Shown here in pieces: positions 46,592 to 59,219 of a stretch of DNA of 64,000 nt. Both the position numbers and the translations under genes were made by a program. Numbering within the stretch: the first letter of the stretch is position 1; the number at the start of each line of letters is the position of its first letter. The DNA is from Bryum argenteum. Taxonomy: Eukaryota; Streptophyta; Bryopsida; Bryales; Bryaceae. The notes below the pieces were generated by a model. That model saw only the letters and a list, made by a program, of their open reading frames with translations. It made no database searches and was not told the origin of the DNA. Where the stretch lies: NCBI GenBank assembly GCA_037043015.1, contig CM073325.1, forward strand, positions 16,409,001 to 16,473,000, in the 5' to 3' direction.

Positions 46592-47230
46592 TGATACTAT
46601 TCATATACTTAGGAAATTTTAAGAAATGAAAATGCTTGTGAGGTCCCCTTATCACAAAGGTCTTAGAAAACTTTGGAGACAAACTTTGGATGTTATGATC
46701 TCTCAAATGGAAAACATCCAACAGTCAAAGTTTGAAACAAAAACAAAAAAATTGTCTTAAGTACAAGATCTTACACTTGGGAGTAAAAAAAACAGGAACT
46801 TCTTTGTTTCACAACCCTAAAAGTGCATAGAGGTAGTAGATTGCAGTTTTGAGGTTTCAAGCTCAGAAAAAACACAAAAGAAAGTCACGGTTTATTCTCT
46901 CACAAACTATGCACATACCAAAAAACTGATTCACTTAGCAACCCCACAAGCAAACTTGCTAAATTTCAAAATTGGACGGTTTCTGGGTTCTCCAACTTAC
47001 GATAGCATGCATGGCAGCGACAATGACAATGACATGATACTGATCTATTTGTCAGATGCTTGTGCTCTACGGAAACTACACTGCCAATTACTTATCAATG
47101 GTCTTCAAATGTTCACGTACAAGTCGATGTATTAATTGGTTTTTTATGAAGAAAATAAAAGATTACAACTATGGAAAGAGGAAAAGGTCCTACGCCTCTG
47201 GTAGCTATTGCAAATCAATGCTCTCTTTCA

Positions 47231-47340
47231 GATATAGATATAAACTCCGACCCTGTTCAAGGCTAGCGTGAATAAAGTGTCTATTCGTTTAAACAATGAT
47301 CCAATGTCCACTGGGCAAAGGGCCATTGCAAATCACTGTT
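47231..47340 (-). repeat. Truncated SINE fragment
   Basis: GATATAGATATAAACTCC...GCGTGAATAAAGTGTCTATTCG...CACTGGGCAAAGG parallels the 3' end of the 44479 SINE as read on the plus strand. It is diverged and lacks the tRNA-like end. Confidence 0.65.
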
Positions 47341-49412
47341 GTCTTTCATGTAAAAGGTTAAATGACAACATAAGAAGGCATGGTAAACAGTTCACTTGGA
47401 TTGGAGCTTCCAAGGACACAGGCTAGATGAAGAAGGTCCTTGTGGAGAATGATGAAATAGACCCTTTTTCTAATGCTTGAATTGATATGATGCTGATGTG
47501 CATGCATGAAAGTGGGTTCGATACGGACTGTCTGCCTCTGGAAGCTTGTGTATCACCTTACCAAGATGTCTACTTCTTTCATGAATTCTTTCCAACTTGT
47601 TTCATGGGTGTGAGTAGTTCTAATAAGTTTTTAGCTGTAGGGTGAGGCCTGTCCTAAGGGACTTGTTACGATCTCTCATATGGTAAACATTCAACGGCCA
47701 ATTTCTCGATTACTAACCAAAAATAGTTTTTGGTATGAGATCTTACGGTTGAAAGTTCAGAAAGGGAAAATTTGATTCACACCCTGGGAGTACATAGAGG
47801 TAGAAAATTGCAATTTTGAGGTTCAAGCTTCCAAAAAACACCAAGGAAGTATAGAGTTGATTCAAGAATCTCACATATGTGAGCACCCTACTTTCAAATG
47901 GGAATTGTTTTTACAGCTTTCGTTCAAATATGATAGTTACGTTAACGGCAAGATAACGGCAAGATAGAGGAGTTGTCTACTATCACACATCCATACTGTA
48001 GTTATGGCAAGTTAAAATGTGCCCAAAAGTGCACTGTATTCTCACACATCATCAATATCTGCCCAAAACTTCATTGTATTCACAAAAATACCCAAAAGAA
48101 TTAGCCCTACAAGTTCAATATTCTCCAAAACTAGAGACTTCACATTAGTCATTCAACAAAAACAAAAAAGTTTAAGAAAAGTCATCATATAAGTTGACTT
48201 CTTTTGTGGTGAGCGTATCACTGTATGTGTCCAAAATATTTTCCATTGGGCAGCCCATCATCACAGCTTTTGACCAGCTTTCAAATAGTCAAGCTTCCGG
48301 GGCCACCTTACTACAAAGCTTACGTCCAAGGCACCAAATTGTGGGGTTCATCTTCTCTCCGCCTGAATGCGACTCTCATCGTTGTAGACACAAAAATACT
48401 GATGAAGGAAAATATGAGAAGAATGTGGGGGTGGGGGCTCGAGTTACCAAAAAAAAAAAAAAAAAAACATGCAAGAGGACAAGTGTGGCCAAGTGACCAA
48501 GTCTACTTCTTTCTGGCCTCGTAATGGAGTGGTCGGGATGTAGGATGCAACTCGCAAGGGCAGGAGCAGCAGATATATACGCGCCCTTCAAGCTTAGATT
48601 TTGGGATTTCCAAAAGTGGGACACATGCATGCACAATGGATCGTGTGTCTCCTTGTGACTCCCTCAATAAATAAAGCGCGCGCAAATAATGCATGCTTTG
48701 ACAATGAAATGTTGGGCTTCCTAGAACGTGAAAGTTCTGGCCTTTCCGGCAATTTTAATGCCGCATTTCAAAGTCGCAGGGACAGCAACAGCCCGTAAAC
48801 TAAACGTGAGCTCTATAATTGACATCCTTCAACACGTATTTTGTATTTATGTATATGTACACATGCACTTATTCAGAAGATGCTTCGAGGTGATTTGATA
48901 TCCACGATGGAATACGGTATAACATGCAAGTTTTGGTGGATGCCACATTCAACGGAAAATTTGAGAGTTTTTTTGTTGAAATTAGATAGATTCTAATTTG
49001 GAAATTTATTCTTTTTGTTTCCTCATTTTACTGCTTGTGATTTTTTTGCTTTTGTTTTTGGCAAATTTCATCTATCTTTGGGGGCAATGTTCAAAAGATT
49101 GGGTGTATCTTGAAGTTGGGGTGTCTATGTATTTGCATGATGGAGGGATATTTCGCTAATTCTCAAATATGTATAATTGGAACCTGTGTGAAGAAGGTAC
49201 AAACAACTCCAATGACAAAAATGTAAAAATATGGCATTCTGAGATGTGCATAGACACATCTCAAATACATTCACGAACATAGGCATATTCAATTCTTCCT
49301 TCACACTAGTTCGTCAAAGCCCTTCTATACTTCTTCATCGATCTTAACCCTTGAACGCCAAGCTCCTCTAAAAATACACTGAAGAGCAAGCCTGAGGCGC
49401 ATGCTTGGGCAT

Positions 49413-49645
49413 TTAACCCCTAAAGGTCTAAGCGTGCCGTGGCGACCAGTAGAATACGGTATATTTTGGTTGTATTTGGAGTGAATGCACACCTTTAATG
49501 GGTTTGAGTTCAAAGAAGAAGTTGACATTTGAATTAATGCGGTTCTAGTGAGCTATTACGATTCCAGTTTAGAGTTTCTTGTTGGTAGCTAATCCTAATT
49601 ATACGACAGCGTATATACTATCCCCAAGGGACTTCTAAGGGTTAA
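49413..49645 (+). mobile_element. TTAA-flanked MITE-like element, copy B
   Basis: It starts TTAACCCCTAAAGGTC and ends CTAAGGGTTAA, 233 bp. It is the same element as copy C (58987-59219) in reverse orientation and equal length, with few differences. Non-coding. Confidence 0.85.
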
Positions 49646-50879
49646 GGGTTGAATATATATATCTAAAACACGTTGGGGGCCACCACCAAAGTTGGTCTGA
49701 GGTACCCACTTCTTGTATTGCTTTATACAATATTTGGTATACACAATATCCGATGAACAATATACCGATCATGGTGTATCATATGATGTAACCATATACC
49801 ATGACATGTATACATATATGATGTCCTGAAAGCTTATACACTATGCAAACCAAAAAGGCTCAAAATGACACTCTTGTTTTTCATTGAGCATAAAGGACGA
49901 AAAGGGACATCTATAAGACCTTGTAACTCAAATTGATTCCAAAAGGGCTTGAATCGAAGTGGGTGAGATGGGACATCAACTTCTCTTTTCTGGCAATAAA
50001 CGATCCGAAAGGCGTGTTTTCATGAGCCCCTCCCGGACGGTCGCAAGCGGAAGGGGGGATATGGTTGACGATTGGAGGGGAGGGGGGTGGCCCATCCATC
50101 CATCCATCCATCATCTTGCTGCATGGATGCTGTGGCACCCGCGAGGGGAGGGGAGGGGGAGGGGGGTGATCGAGTGGCGCGATGTACAGGATGATGAAGA
50201 CCCAACCTGACAATGATGAGATTTGGGATCTGCAATCAAGCATTCCTCAGCTTCTTTTTCATCATCATCATTTTATGGCCCCCTTGCCTTTTCCTTCTTC
50301 TTCTATATCTCCTTCCCACCTTTCTCTCGTCAATAAGGCACCCCCACCTTCTACTTCAAGAAAACATACGGTTGAAAAAAATATCGTATACGATCTAAAA
50401 AGTATGAATGATAGTATACATTCATTGATTTGGTTTGACATGATTTTTGTTGATCATGCAATTTTGCGTCGAAAGAATACCACGATGAAGTAATTTTTTG
50501 TAGTTATAGTTTTTCATTTTCGGGTGATCTAGTGAGTTCGATAGTGAGAAAAGACTTCTCGGATTACACCAATGATCGGGGAAAACCGACGGCTAGTTCA
50601 TTATCAACTCATGGATTTTGCACACTAGCCGGTCCATTCATTAAACCAGCGGCTAGAAACAGATGAAAATTACATATAAATTTCTATTCTCAGTATAAAA
50701 TAAGGTAATTGCCAGGAGAAATCTGTGAAAAACGGATTGGGTGTGGGAAGTACTAGTTATTAGCCAGTAAAAGTCAGAAAAACTTCTAGAACCTTGGATT
50801 ACACCACTATCTGGTACATATCTAAATCAATACGGATGAAGAAGTTGATCATGAACCTTTAACGATCTTTGATGCAAAA

Positions 50880-51080
50880 TTGTCTAAATTACAAAATTCT
50901 CGGATTACATGCTCAATCTAAGCACTATTTAGAAAATCCAACTGTAGGATCTCAAAGTTTATTTGACAATCTACTCACAAAAATCAAATTTGAACCATTG
51001 ATTCTTCTTCATTAGAGACATCATGATGGTCAAAAGTTGGCTGAATTTCTCGCCACTAGGAACCTCCAATACTTGTAATG
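50880..51080 (-). repeat. Diverged relative of TTAA element copy A
   Basis: On the minus strand this reads AAATTCAGCCAACTTTTGACC, GGTTCAAATTTGA and GATCCTACAGTTGGAT in the same order as the interior of copy A (30809-31077). The ends could not be located. Confidence 0.6.
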
Positions 51081-52146
51081 AATTGGGTTTTAAGAATTTC
51101 TAGGGTTAGATCCACAAAGTAGAAAGGTGGTACCAAATTAAGTGTCGCTGGTTAGGACTACATGAGCTCAAATCCTTAAGAATGTAAGTTGACAATGCTA
51201 GATTCAAGCCACACCTTTTCGTCAAGCTAGGTGAGGATGTTAATGGCACTAGGCCAGAAGCTACACGACAGTCTCAACCTTTGTCACTAGCTGGGAACAA
51301 ACATATAAGTCAGAGGTACAAGTTAAATGATACATGTACTTAAAAAACCTTTCAGTCATAAACCTTCACCACTGTCTCATTGTGCAGTCAGAAAAGAGGC
51401 AATTAACACATTCTGAAAAACCAAAACGCACAGACCTGAACATTCTCAACTTCGCAATAATACGCTCAAAATCACTTCACTTTGAGTGACATTCTAGAGT
51501 ATCCTGCACCACTCCATCACACTCGACAAAAGCAAGTCTGCCACACACATTGGTTGTCACTGTATTCCTATGCTAGAAAAATTTCACTCATAGCACTGTC
51601 TTATTGTGTAGTCAGAAGAGAGATCATTACGCATTATCATTCCCTCTCATTGGGAAGCTCTGATCAGCATATAACGTTCATGACTTCGCATTCGAAGCAC
51701 TTTTTCTCTTGAAGTGACATTCTAGGATATCCTGCACCACTACCACATTATGATTTACTCCAAACGAAAATCTGCCACGAGATAGTCGAATGTAATATGG
51801 TTCTCTTTTGAAGTATGCATGAGACCCGCTCTCAACCCTTCCAAATACATCAGCATGTGGAAAAGAACAGGGCAATACACACTTTGGAGACTTTTGGCAA
51901 AGGTTCAGTAAGAACATCATACATTAAATTCTGGAGCCTTCAGCAAGGCCTTGAAAACTCCCAGCCTCTCCAAGCTACAAGCTCCCAAGATCTTACCAAG
52001 TTAAGATTGACTCCTTCACACTTTCCAGAAGAAAATCTGCACATTCACGCCACAACAATTAACTGCAATACGATTTGCTCTCAACTTTTATATATATCGG
52101 CATTCAGAGGACAAATGAGGGCAATGCAGGAATACCATACATAGTA

Positions 52147-54679
52147 TTATGAAGGCTTGAGCAAGGCCTTGAAAACGTCCAGTCTCTCCACGGCAGCCAG
52201 AGCGAGGGAAGCATCCTGAAGTCATGGTTAGTTGTGTTAGTAATCTTCCACATTCATATGTTTTCAATGTATATTAAGATTCTGATTATGAGTACGTGTA
52301 AGTACGAAAAATAATTTCCAAGTACATGTAATGTCAAGCCTAAGTACGTATTCGAAATTTGCAAAGTTGCAAGTACAAGCATATTCTTCTTGTACTCCAG
52401 TAACCTTGCCTGAAGTGCGAAGACTTGGCTGACGACAAGCTGCCAAGGGAAGGTGGAAGCGTGCTTCGTCATGAACTGGACGCCGCGGTAGAAGTGGCTG
52501 AAGTCGGAGCCCCAGCACCCCTTGACGGTGAGATGCTTGCGGTTGATCATGTGGTGAGGATTCAGTGCCACCTCGCCGTTGTCTGTGTACTGCCCCACCA
52601 CAATGTAAGTGCCTCCGTCACGACACAGCATCATGCCCTCCGTCACTGCCTCTGGTCTCCCTGTTGCCTCGATCACCACATCTCCCATGTGACCGCTTGT
52701 TAGCTCTTGCACCACCGCTCGCCGGGCCTCCGAGTCTCGAAACTGCACCACCCACAAACAAAGCACTTGTAAGAATCCTAAATTCCGCTAAATCATAGCA
52801 AGATGGTGGAGTTCGGAGAAGAAAGCGAGTGGAGAAAGTATGGAAAGCGTGAGTATGTAGAAATAAGAGCAACTAATCTCACTACACATGACTCTATGAG
52901 ACAAGATGGCACATGTAATATTGCCGATTGAACGAAATTCGGGTTCTGTACTTTAGCTGATCTGTGGCTGGAAGGATAACAATGCCAAGTCAACATCAAC
53001 AGCCTTTTGGAGCATGATCTGTTAGGATTCACCTTACGTCAGATTAAGGAGCCGCAGCTGCATAAAACGAAGTGTGTGCTGTCAACAGAACCTAGGATTT
53101 TCGAAGTACAAGTTTTTGGAGAATCTGCTGAATGTTACAAGCGTTATTCACATAATGCTGAAGAATTATGAGGATTTTGGCACTTACTCTAGGTTTTGTT
53201 TTGATTCTTGAAATCTCAGAACGTATGAATCAAGTGTCAGGAAACTATACGCTAGTTTGTTACTTTATACGCTTGAGACCATGAATCGCCGTATTTGACG
53301 TATGAGTTTTGTTAGTACTGTGGCTAGAAGAATGACTATGCCAAAGTAAATCTCCTTCAGCAACCTTATGAAGCTTGATCGATTCAGAGAGCAGTAGAAT
53401 TAAATGTATGCTGTAGTGAGAATGGCAAACAAACCTCCTCAATGCTGATAGTATGGTCAATGCCGAACTCCTTCACAACTTTCAGTCTGTGCGCAGGTGC
53501 TCCCACCACTATGACCTGAAGCACAAGGTGGCTATGAGCTCTTTCTCAAACCAATGAGCACCGAGCGCAAAATTTGAGTAGATGCAATGACTAACCTGAA
53601 GAGCGCCACTAAGTCGAGCTAAAATGGCAGCCAAAAGTCCTACAGGACCTGAGCCTTGGACGATGACTCGATCCATAAGCCGGATATTGGCTCGATCAAC
53701 TGCATGCAATGCTGTAGGAAGCCTAAGACATCGTAAAACTTGTGTTATAAAAAGCTAAAGAAGTTGATGAAGCCAAGAGAATTGATAAGAGGTTTGCGCT
53801 CATACCCGCAGCCGCCCGCCATAAAAACACTTGCTGGCAACGCTGGAGGTAATCGAATGATCTTGGAATTTGGAGGAAGGTATATGAAGGAGGACCAGCC
53901 TCCTAACAAGCCTTGAATGCTGCATGGATCCGCATTGCATGTGATGCCCAGTACTCGCCTACGTGGACACCTTGTTGATTGCTTGTCCACCTGCATGTCG
54001 GTTGTCATCCAGGCTTATATCACAAACACAAGCATGACAAGACATGGGGTAGTATATCAAACAGACTAATATTCCTATAGCAATGTCAGAGATGGTTCCG
54101 AAGCGTACCAAACAGGTTACGCATGAATTGCACGTATCGATCACGTCCAGATAGGTTACTATGTCTCCTTGCCTAATCTGCACATAACAGTTTGAAGGAG
54201 AACAGATATTTGTGAGCTTTTTGTTCAAGAGCACTCATAGTTGCATTATCAAACCTTTAATTTGACATCCAGATAGGTAACTATATCCTCCTTGATGAAG
54301 CCATGCATTAGAAAGAGAACAGATGTTTGTATGCCCTTCACTCATTCATGAATCGGGATAACAACACTGTGAATGGCATAATCAAAGCTTTTGACATCAT
54401 CATTCATCGAACCTGAGAGCCTTCGACGTCGGTGACGGAACCAGCGATGGCGTACACTCGACCAACGGCAACATGGCCAGGGATGATGGGATATGGCACA
54501 GTTTCAAGACGACGGTGCTTTAAATGCACGTCCGTTCCGCAAACTTCAGCCAAAACCAATTGCAGAAGCACGGAGCCTGGTGCCATTGCCGACAGCTCCA
54601 ATTGCTTCTCCACTACATCGAGAGAGCCATCCCCGTTTAGCACCACACATGTATTGTTGATTGTACCTTCCTCCTGCAT
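52147..54679 (-). CDS. Zinc-type alcohol/polyol dehydrogenase (MDR superfamily), seven exons, complete
   Basis: A medium-chain dehydrogenase using Zn and NAD(P); the substrate is unknown. Exons in transcript order are 54413-54679, 54109-54177, 53806-53990, 53596-53722, 53435-53515, 52410-52742 and 52147-52215, giving 376 residues with all phases consistent. The exon 2/3 join creates a perfect structural zinc motif, C-x2-C-x2-C-x7-C (CNSCVTCLVDKQSTRC). Catalytic-zinc candidates are CGTD near residue 50 and the His of IPGHVAVGRV. The usual GHE glutamate is Val here. The Rossmann site is VQGSGPVGLLAA, followed by VVIEATGRPEAV and GGTYIVVGQY. The last intron is GC-AG (CAG|GCAAGG...CAG). No transit peptide is obvious. 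It could act on a threonine- or polyol-like substrate; that is a guess from superfamily resemblance. Confidence 0.88.
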
Positions 54680-57539
54680 AGCCAACACCCCTCCTGAGCT
54701 TTTCGAACAGCAATTTTGAGCATTCGAACTAGCAGTTTAAGAATCGATATAAGAAACCCAAATGACCTCAGAGCATGCAAACCCTAAATTTTTAAAGCAA
54801 GTGCCCTACTGCGGCATTATTGAGCTGAACTGCTGCTACACTGACCCATTAACGATGATGGAATGTAAAGATCCGGATGTGGCAATTTCGATCGTGAGAA
54901 CGGGTTTTTTTTAGAGTGACAAATCACTGTCATTCCCCGGCTTTCTATACATGATTTGAATTTGGAGATGAGATCAAGTGTGCCATTGTAGCATCATGCA
55001 GCTGAAGTGCTGAGATATGCAAAACCCATAAGCAGATTTGGAGTCCAAAGAACCGGATGTGACATTATTGAAAACGGATTTCATTATGGTGACGATTCAC
55101 TGGGAATTCGTAACACGATTTGAATTTGGAGATGAAAATAAGTGAAGAGAGATGGTGAGGAGTTGAGATTGAGGGAAGGAGGTATCACTTGCCTGGTGAG
55201 TCGATTCCGGAGCTGGTGTGATCCCCATGACGTGCAATGACTGTTACGATTGCTTCGTAACAGTGTCTTCAATACTATTCTTGAGGTCGAGCACCCTTGA
55301 TTGCTCCTGTTTATTCGATCGACCTCAAGCCATTTCGGTGTGAGGATCCCAAGATAGATGCCTCTATACACTGATGTTTTGTCCTACACTAAATTTAGTG
55401 AAGTTAGGCTGCCCCCACGCTAATTAGTTGATACTTCACACTATATAGGTTTCTACTACCGTGGTAATCATGTCATGAATAAGTAAATCAATAAGAGGTG
55501 ACCCATCTTGCACGGGGCAATGGTTCGTGACGGCTACCAAGGAGGCACCCTAGAATCCGTGGGGACCTCCTAAGGCCGTTTTTGATAATTTTGAATTCAA
55601 TTTTGAGGTCTGCGACCCCAAGTTACCCTTGGAAGCCTACTCCTTGGCATTTAATGTCTATACATCAAAAAATTAGGGGCTCATTACCCCTCCTCCATCC
55701 TCCTTGGTAGCTGCTACGAACGCTTACCCTCTTGCACGGCTTACTTTTCATGAATAGATGATTGGTGAATAGTGTTTATTTGCAGGTCCTTCCACATGAC
55801 CCTACGAGGGTTGGATAGTGAGTTGTGTGATAAGTAAGGAAACATCTCATTTCGAAGGCAACTTGATTTTTTTTTTTCTTTCACTTTTGACCCACATGAG
55901 TAGAAGAGCTCACGGTATGGTTTTGCATCAAGTAAGGCAACTTTATCTTAATATTTAGTGTGATTTTATGTATTGTGTGCAAATTATTAAGGGTAGGGAC
56001 TATCGAATATAAGTCTGAATATAAATAAAGAGTTAATATTTTGTCTTTAACATTTTATTTTTGCTTGTTGAGGTAATTTTGGTAACCACACCTACATAGG
56101 CAGGCTAGAATAGTGTTGATTGAAAATTAGTGCTGAATGTAACAGTCGCCTAACACATTAGTTGTCAATTTAAATCACAAATAGTGCTACAATACGATTT
56201 GTATGAGAGTAAGCGTCGATTTCAACAATTTTATTTCTTGCTTCGTCCTTGCTTTCCTTTGTGCTCAAGCTCATTCAATATGATCCATCAATATGATCCA
56301 TCCTTCATTGTATGCGGAGGTGCACATATTGAAATATTACTATACTACGAAGATCGATATTGATATCGATAAGGCTTACAAACTTCTACATCGGTAAGGC
56401 TTACAAACTTCTTACAAACTTCTACATTGTCCATGCTCTTGATCCCACACTTACAAACTTCTACATCGCCTTGAGATGCTCTCGATCCCACACTAAAGTA
56501 TCCTAAGAAAGCACGCGCCACGAACCGATTATTCAAGTTCAAGTGCAATGGATGCAACAAAACAAAGAATCCCCAATACAATTTGCAGTGTAGCACATGC
56601 GAACAACACGGATACAAAGTGGATGCCCTAAAACAACACCACTTTAGAAGGCAAAGAATGCTTCGGAACAAACATGGTTAAACACAGTTTAGGACAATGC
56701 TCAAGTATCCTAAGAACAAACTTTGGGAGCTCAATTCACATTGGGAATTTAAAATGTACTTGTAGTCGAAGCAAGAAAAATAAGGGTAATCAGTGGTAGA
56801 TGATGCATGAAGTGCTTAAAATTTGTTGTGACATACAAAAAAGAATCAATCATTTACCTTGACATCATAGAATACTCTGATGAGTTCACAACGAATTTTC
56901 AAACTTTTAGAAAATTCCTTCTAAAGAGAGTTCGTTATCCGCTAGAACCCGACTGTACTGTACAAGAGCATAGTGAACAGCATGCTGAACCACAAGGTTG
57001 CAAGGACAAGTAGGTGGTTACGTGGAAGTCACTTTAACACGATCAGTTGAGAGCAGGCTTGGTAGAGTCAACAGTACGTAGTTCGTTGTAAGAACAATAG
57101 ATAAAACCTCCCCAACTTGTAAGACAAGTCTGCATGTTGACAAATCAAAATCTGAACCTTTGAGCATTCAAACCCTGAAGTAGTCGTGTTAATATTGAAG
57201 CTTTAGAACAAGCGAAGGTCTTCCGTGACAGATTCACAGGTAAGACAGTCACATTCCAACTCTAGAAGATGGCAAATCGAATAGACCTATCTCATCCACA
57301 TGCGTGCAAGCAGCTCGACAGTAGCCACACAAAATGTGAAATAGTAAAGACGCAAAGTATCAAGAAGAAAGAATTTTCTCCTTCATCGTAGAAGCCAGCA
57401 TATGCAAACAAGTAAGGTGAATACGACGGCTTGAAAAAGAGGATGATATTCCTAAATGGTGAACACCATAACAAAGTGAATGGAAACGCCAATTCTGGGT
57501 AACATATCTTTTCACATCATTAGATTTCGACCTAGAAAC
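54680..57539. other. Intergenic region
   Basis: No gene is recognised. The right part is the 3' flank of the eL29 gene. A short repeat (CTTACAAACTTCTACAT) recurs about four times at 56370-56470. Minus-strand frames around 55.1-55.4 and 56.3-56.7 kb are not supported as genes. Confidence 0.5.
56370..56470. repeat. Short repeat CTTACAAACTTCTACAT
   Basis: Four near copies of CTTACAAACTTCTACAT occur, two of them truncated, with spacer text about TCCATGCTCTTGATCCCACA. The array is locally duplicated and non-coding. Confidence 0.75.
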
Positions 57540-57817
57540 CTACTCTTCCGCAGACTCGACCTCGTCGGCAGCACCCGGTCGGTTATGCTTCTTGGCATAC
57601 CTCTGGTTCCTCAAGAACTTGGGGTCCATCTGCCAAACCAAAAAAGTCATCTCAATCAAGTGCTCCAAATGATAATCCAACAAGCTAACATCACAACAAG
57701 AGAAAACACACTTACCCCCTTCCTTGAGGTGTATTTGTGCTTCTTGACCTTCTTGATACCGTTCTTGTGGTTCTTGTAGGACTGGTTGTGAGCCGTATGG
57801 TTCTTCGACTTCGCCAT
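57540..57817 (-). CDS. RPL29: 60S ribosomal protein eL29
   Basis: A small basic protein of the cytosolic large ribosomal subunit. Two coding exons, 57716-57817 and 57540-57629, join in phase to 63 residues, the normal plant length. The start [20 protein letters not shown] is near invariant in the family, and the second exon begins [16 protein letters not shown]. The C-terminus is acidic (ADEVESAEE). A leader exon ends at 58575 (GCAG|GTCAGT), so the gene has an intron of about 750 bp in its 5' UTR with an acceptor (GCTCCAG) a few bases before the ATG. That intron is filled by decayed copies of the first coding exon. Expression is probably constitutive, helped by the telo-box at 58704. Confidence 0.95.
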
Positions 57818-58575
57818 CGCGACTGGAGCATCAAATTAGCACACAATCAGCGAAAAGGAATCCTCACTAAGAAGACAAGCCGCCCTAAGGGTGGGATAGA
57901 TAAACCCTAAAATGTGAGCAAAGGACTGGTTACAAGCTATATAATTCCTAGACTTCGCCATAGCAATGAAATCAGCACACAATGAACGAAAGGTACCATA
58001 AATCACAACATTCCTACTTAAAGGATCTATACTGCGCGACAGCCGCCCTTGCCGTATGAACGAAAAGACTCAACCCTAAAACGAAGACAAAACTGGTTTC
58101 TGAAAGACTGATGCTAAGCTCTATGATTGTTGGACTTCGCCAAAGCAAGCGAGGCATAAAAAAAAAACAAAAGTACCGTGAATCACCACACTCGTAGCTA
58201 GATGACCAAGTAAAAGCCGCCCTTGACGTACAAAAAACTGAACCCTAAAAAGCACTGACTTCCGAAAGCTCTGTAATTCTTATGCTTCCAATTTGCAACT
58301 GGGGAATAAAACCAGGATAGTAACAGCGACGATCATTATCCTGGTCACGAAGGCAATCTAAAGTGAAGGCCCACGAATACCTCGACCTAGATCTTGACCT
58401 AAAACGCAACAAACACAGGACTGCTTCTTATGGGACTAGCTGTAAGCTGTATGATTCCTGGACTGGAGCATGAGATAAGCAAACAGTAAGCCAGAAAGGA
58501 CCATAAGTTACCACAATCCAATCCAGACAGAAAAACGAAAACCTAAAGCATCGCAAACGAAAGAAAGTACTGACC
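57779..58575 (-). repeat. Tandem decayed duplications of the eL29 leader-intron/exon 1 unit
   Basis: A unit of about 145-180 bp recurs four or five times, starting near 57779, 57923, 58104, about 58258 (weak) and 58432. Each carries a version of GGACTGGTTGTGAGCCGTATG...GACTTCGCCAT, then GCCGCCCTT and AACCCTAAAA. On the minus strand the 57923 copy still reads MAKSRNYIACNQS from an ATG at 57961. The others have lost the frame. Confidence 0.85.
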
Positions 58576-58703
58576 TGCGGATGCACGAGCGGGGCAAGAG
58601 CGAGAAGAGGAAAGGAGAGAGTAATCGAGGAAGCGAACCTTTAGGGGCAGACCTCCGGAGCTTGCGACCGAGCGACGAGCAGAAAAGAGGGGGACGACGA
58701 CGC

Positions 58704-58717
58704 AACCCTAACCCTTA
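58704..58717 (+). promoter_or_regulatory. Telo-box in the eL29 leader/promoter
   Basis: AACCCTAACCCTTA (minus strand TAAGGGTTAGGGTT) lies about 130 bp upstream of the leader-exon donor. Telo-boxes of this kind are common in plant ribosomal protein gene promoters near the transcription start. Assignment is by motif and position. Confidence 0.65.
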
Positions 58718-58986
58718 CAGGATGGGTGGATGGGTCTTACCCATGTCGCGGGTATCATTCTATCTGGCGGATATCATTCTGGTTCGTGGATATCATCCTC
58801 TGATGTGGCGTGGGTACCATTGTGAGAGAACCTAAATCCGGACGACCTCCTATAATAGGACAGCTGAGAATGAAGATTTCCCTGAAATATGATGAAGATT
58901 TCTTGGTTACTATGTTTTTAATATGTACATGCAGTAGGGTGAACAACTGTAGGTGTACCTGTATAAGTCACTTCAAAAAAATTTAC

Positions 58987-59219
58987 TTAACCCTTAAAAG
59001 TCCCTTGGGGATAGTATGTACGCGGTCGTATAATTAGGATTTGCTACCAACAAGAAACTCTAAACTGGAATTGCAATAGCTCACTAGAACCACATTAATT
59101 CAAATGTCAACTTCTTCTTTGAACTCAAACCCATTTCAGGTGTGCATTCACTCCAAATACAACCAAAATACACCGAATTCTACTGGTCGCCACGGCACGC
59201 TCAGACCTTTAGTGGTTAA
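58987..59219 (-). mobile_element. TTAA-flanked MITE-like element, copy C
   Basis: TTAACCCTTAAAAGTCCC to CCTTTAGTGGTTAA, 233 bp. It is the reverse-oriented twin of copy B at 49413-49645, sharing CGTGCCGTGGCGACCAGTAG and GTTTCTTGTTGGTAGC on the same strand. Non-coding. Confidence 0.85.

Larger units (their letters stand above)
37071..52146. other. 15-kb gene-poor, repeat-rich region
   Basis: No protein gene is supported. Contents listed separately are SINEs, foldbacks, a MITE, hairpins, a TTAA element and long poly(T) runs. Poly(T) runs occur at 40239-40269, 40572-40607 and 45754-45800. A CATC microsatellite lies at about 50092-50114. The start of this region is the presumed promoter of the SPEAR-like gene. 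Confidence 0.55.
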
